From NCBI RefSeq assembly GCF_963678635.1, contig NC_087065.1, positions 66,373,374 through 66,437,373 on the forward strand: a DNA stretch of 64,000 nucleotides, in the 5' to 3' direction. Shown here in pieces: positions 61,426-64,000 of the stretch (positions are counted from its first letter, which is position 1; each line of letters opens with the position of its first letter). The DNA comes from Symsagittifera roscoffensis (lineage: Eukaryota > Xenacoelomorpha > Acoela > Convolutidae). Below the pieces are notes generated by a model, which saw only the letters and a program-made list of their open reading frames with translations, ran no database searches and was not told the origin of the DNA. A program made the translations under genes and the position numbers.

Positions 61426-61747
61426 AAAATGAATTGCTATTAAGATCAAACTTAGTAGTAGAGAGGGAATTTTTGTTTCTGGGGTAAGATATTCCAAGAG
61501 ATCAGTTTTTTCGTTTATTGTTGTTTTGTTAAACTTTCGATAAAAGTGTTTTATTTCCTAGAATTGGGATACCTGCTTTTATAGGGTTTGTTTTATAATT
61601 ATGCCAGAACTTGAGTTGTCTATTGACGCGGTCAAATTTTGATAATTTTTTAAGTAATTCTAACGTTATTGTTTCTTGGGCTAGTAACAATATCTTTTTA
61701 GATTTCGTTTTTTGAGAGAAGTATTTTGTCTTAAGGGTCTTGTAGAT
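61426..61747 (-). pseudogene. RNase H to integrase linker, R2
   Basis: Corresponds to 55,710-56,056. The part up to about 61,555 is diverged from R1 and the rest is nearly identical. Only short open stretches. Confidence 0.6.
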
Positions 61748-62183
61748 TCAAAGTTTTATTTGTGGTGTCTTTGGAAATTTTCCTGCTGTCCAAACTACTT
61801 GTAGGTTTGGAAATTTCATTAAGACAAGTTGAAATCTATAAACATTATGGTTTGGGTTTGATTTTTGTGAGAACAGATAAATTATTGCTTTCTGATCTGT
61901 AAACGAAATTGTTGGTTGTTTTGATCCAAGGTTTGAAAATTCATATTCTGTGAGTGTATAAAATATAGCTGTACATTCTCTCATGAACGTAGAGGGTCTA
62001 AATTCTGCTTTTGTGAAAAGTCTCGAATTTGCTGATATAAGATTCATTTTGTTTATACCTTTATGCGATTTTAAGAGTCAATTGCCAATTCCAAAGTTAG
62101 ATGCGTCACACATGGCATAGAATGGTTGATCTGAATCTGTGACTATATTTGCTATTTGTTTTGTGAGGAGAATTTTTGATTTC
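61748..62183 (-). pseudogene. RNase H domain of gypsy pol (R2)
   Basis: Encodes the same 99 residues as the R1 copy, with the same in-frame TGA (62,078-62,080) between the first catalytic Asp and the rest. One base fewer in the A-run upstream gives a different frameshift from R1. Confidence 0.88.
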
Positions 62184-62454
62184 GTCAAAACGTTTTTGTT
62201 GTTCTAGTTTCCATTCAAATTTTTTTCGTGTCCCAGAACATAATAAAATGATCTTAGGTATGATTGCATTTTATAAACAAAACGACTTAATAAGTTTAAC
62301 ATTCCAAAAAAACTCTTGGGTCTTCTTTTTATTTGATGGTGGTTGAAGTTTTAGAATTGCATCTATTCGTAACTTCAATGGAGTAATTGTACTACTTTTA
62401 ATAATATGTCCAAGGAATTTAACACGAGTGAGAACAAAATGTGATTTGTCTGTC
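62184..62454 (-). pseudogene. Reverse transcriptase thumb/connection fragment (R2)
   Basis: Same LGH-box fragment as in R1, with the same extra T before the LNLLSRF part and the same direct junction to S at 62,455. The shared junction shows that R1 and R2 come from one rearranged ancestor. Confidence 0.85.
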
Positions 62455-63895
62455 TAGAGGTAGTGGGTGATGAGCTAAGTTATTTAGTTTTACTGTTACT
62501 TGGAAATTAAGTGTTAAGTTATCTTGAGTTAGGATTTGTATATCATGTTCTTTTATATCTTTGTTAAAGTCGTGTCTGTATTGTAATCGGTTTAGTGTCC
62601 ATTTAGTTAATCTTTTGTTATCAAGATGTTTGTTAAATAGGGGAGTGGTGCTAAAAATATTTTCCAGTCTTATTCTAAAGGGAAGTTTGCGCTTAGTAGT
62701 TCTCGATCACTATTGTCTAGATTTGCAGGGAAATTTAAGCGGAACGTAGTGGTTGGTGTTTGAACTGTTAATGAAGGGGTTGAAGGGATAAAGAGGTATC
62801 AGATGAAATGTCAATGGGGGCCTTTAACAAGTTTGGTTCGCTTTGTGAGAATCCTTGTGTCATCCAATATGGAAGACGTTGCGTTGATGTGGGGGAATTA
62901 AAAGGGTTTTCACGAATTTGTTCAAAGTTGGCGTTGATCCCAAATAGTCCGATGGGATATTTGGGATATTTTGTTGAGGGATTGTTTGCAGTGATGGGGG
63001 AGTACTTTGGATTGTATTACTAGAGAGATCCAAAAATTTGAAGAGGGTGATGAAGGTATATTGAAATGATCTCTGGGGGTTGCAAAGTTCCGATTTCGTT
63101 GGGGATGGAAAATTTGTCTATCTATTGTAGATGTTAAATTTTGTTCTGGCTTGATGTCTAGTTCTGTTAAGGTCCTGTTGAAGTGAGGAGTAAATGCTTT
63201 ATGTTAATTCGTTTTGTAGTTCACTTAGGGGTGCTTGACGAATTGCTGGTATCAAAGATTCGGATAAGCATGCGTGTTTTTCTTCAAATGTAAAAGGACT
63301 TTCTTGATTTGAAGTACGTGTAGATGGTTGGGGTTCGTTTTTTGACTAGATGTTGATGTTTTTGGGGGGTCCTGGGATGAAGTGTTTGGTGGAAATAGTT
63401 TTTTTGGTTGTTGATTAGCAAATTTGTATATTTTGGTACCTAGTTTTTTCCTAATTAAACCCATGTTATTTATAGTATTCTTCAATAAAAATGATCAGGA
63501 GAAATTTTGCTAATGCGAAAATGATTATTGCCTTTATACATTTGCAAAATGTTAAGATGAGAGAGACTAGAAAAGTGAAAAAATTTACAAAAAGAAGGGA
63601 GATGTCTTTATTAATAAATAAAGGTCATAACAAAAGTTTGTTGAAACTTTCTACCTGAGGAGGTGGTCGAGCATTTTTGAGAAGTTATAGTAGGTTTGAG
63701 AGAATTGAAAATTACAAAGAGGCTGCAAAAAGTTAGAAGTGAAAAGAAGAAGTGCTGTTTCTAGGGTGTTAATGATGAAAAATTAAAAATTTCGAAAAGT
63801 GTTGAAAAAATTGAAAGTAATTTCGAAATGATTATCTTAAAACATTGAACTGGTCTAGAGAGAAGCATTTGAGAGATGACTTGTTCCGTCCAAAT
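62455..63895 (-). other. Segment S in R2
   Basis: Close to R1 S. The minus-strand 77-aa stretch is at 63,252-63,485. The TATA-like site is shorter again (63,531-63,538). Confidence 0.6.
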
Positions 63896-64000
63896 TTTTT
63901 TTAATTAATCGGTTTGGAAATTTGGTGTTTTCGGATTGTTTATTGAATGTTGACAAGTGGGTTGAGTAAAGCGTATTTTTGGTGAAGGAAAGTCTGGAGG
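63896..64000 (-). mobile_element. R3: start of a third R unit, cut by the window edge
   Basis: The last 105 bases match 58,201-58,305 (post-integrase tail), so the R array continues to the right. Confidence 0.85.

Larger units (their letters stand above)
58201..63895 (-). mobile_element. R2: decayed Ty3/gypsy pol unit with two integrase copies
   Basis: 5.70 kb unit in the same order as R1, but with an additional ~1.2 kb because integrase occurs twice. Copy 1 (59,021-60,195) closely matches R1. Copy 2 (60,204-61,425) is clearly more diverged. From about 61,555 to 62,460 the unit is again nearly identical to R1. This pattern implies insertion or recombination of an older integrase copy into an R1-like unit. 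All frames are broken. Confidence 0.85.

Overview
The window is 64 kb of eukaryotic repeat DNA with no intact protein gene and no RNA gene that I can recognise. It is AT-rich, and the plus strand is T- and G-rich over most of its length. The only recognisable genes are decayed Ty3/gypsy-type retroelement pol fragments on the minus strand. An animal, probably an invertebrate, is the most natural host, but the sequence does not prove this. Nothing suggests a prokaryote.

Region 1 (1-53,730) is a tandem array of two related units, phased here on the sequence acagctttctggtta. A units are about 7.09 kb. B units are about 2.09 kb and equal the first ~2.08 kb of A joined directly to the start of the next unit, so about 5.0 kb is missing. 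The order is A1 A2 B1 B2 A3 B3 A4 B4 B5 A5 B6 A6', which groups as BBA (about 11.27 kb), BA (9.18 kb), BBA, BA'. Copies are nearly identical to each other. Within an A unit, using A1 coordinates: head H (1-2033, shared with B); minus-strand S/T/P-rich coding relic P (2034-2424); segment 2425-2821; envelope-like relic E (2822-4322); segment S (4323-5744); and a tail T (5745-7101) that lacks the strand bias and contains a perfect hairpin.

Region 2 (53,731-64,000) is a second tandem array of pol-derived R units. R1 is 4.47 kb, R2 is 5.70 kb and R3 enters at the right edge. Read on the minus strand, an R unit is segment S, RT thumb (fingers and palm absent), RNase H, integrase, post-integrase tail, and then the next S. 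R2 holds two integrase copies: one nearly identical to R1, and one divergent copy that still shows HHCC and DD35E residues. Every copy has stops or frameshifts and is dead.

The two arrays meet inside the one segment they share, S, at about 53.64-53.73 kb. The simplest reading is that retroelement fragments were turned into megasatellite arrays by unequal exchange, with S as the point of contact. The work visible here is repeat turnover rather than cooperation between genes: deletion-derived B units, patches of A-type and B-type variants, and greater divergence in the units nearest the array ends.
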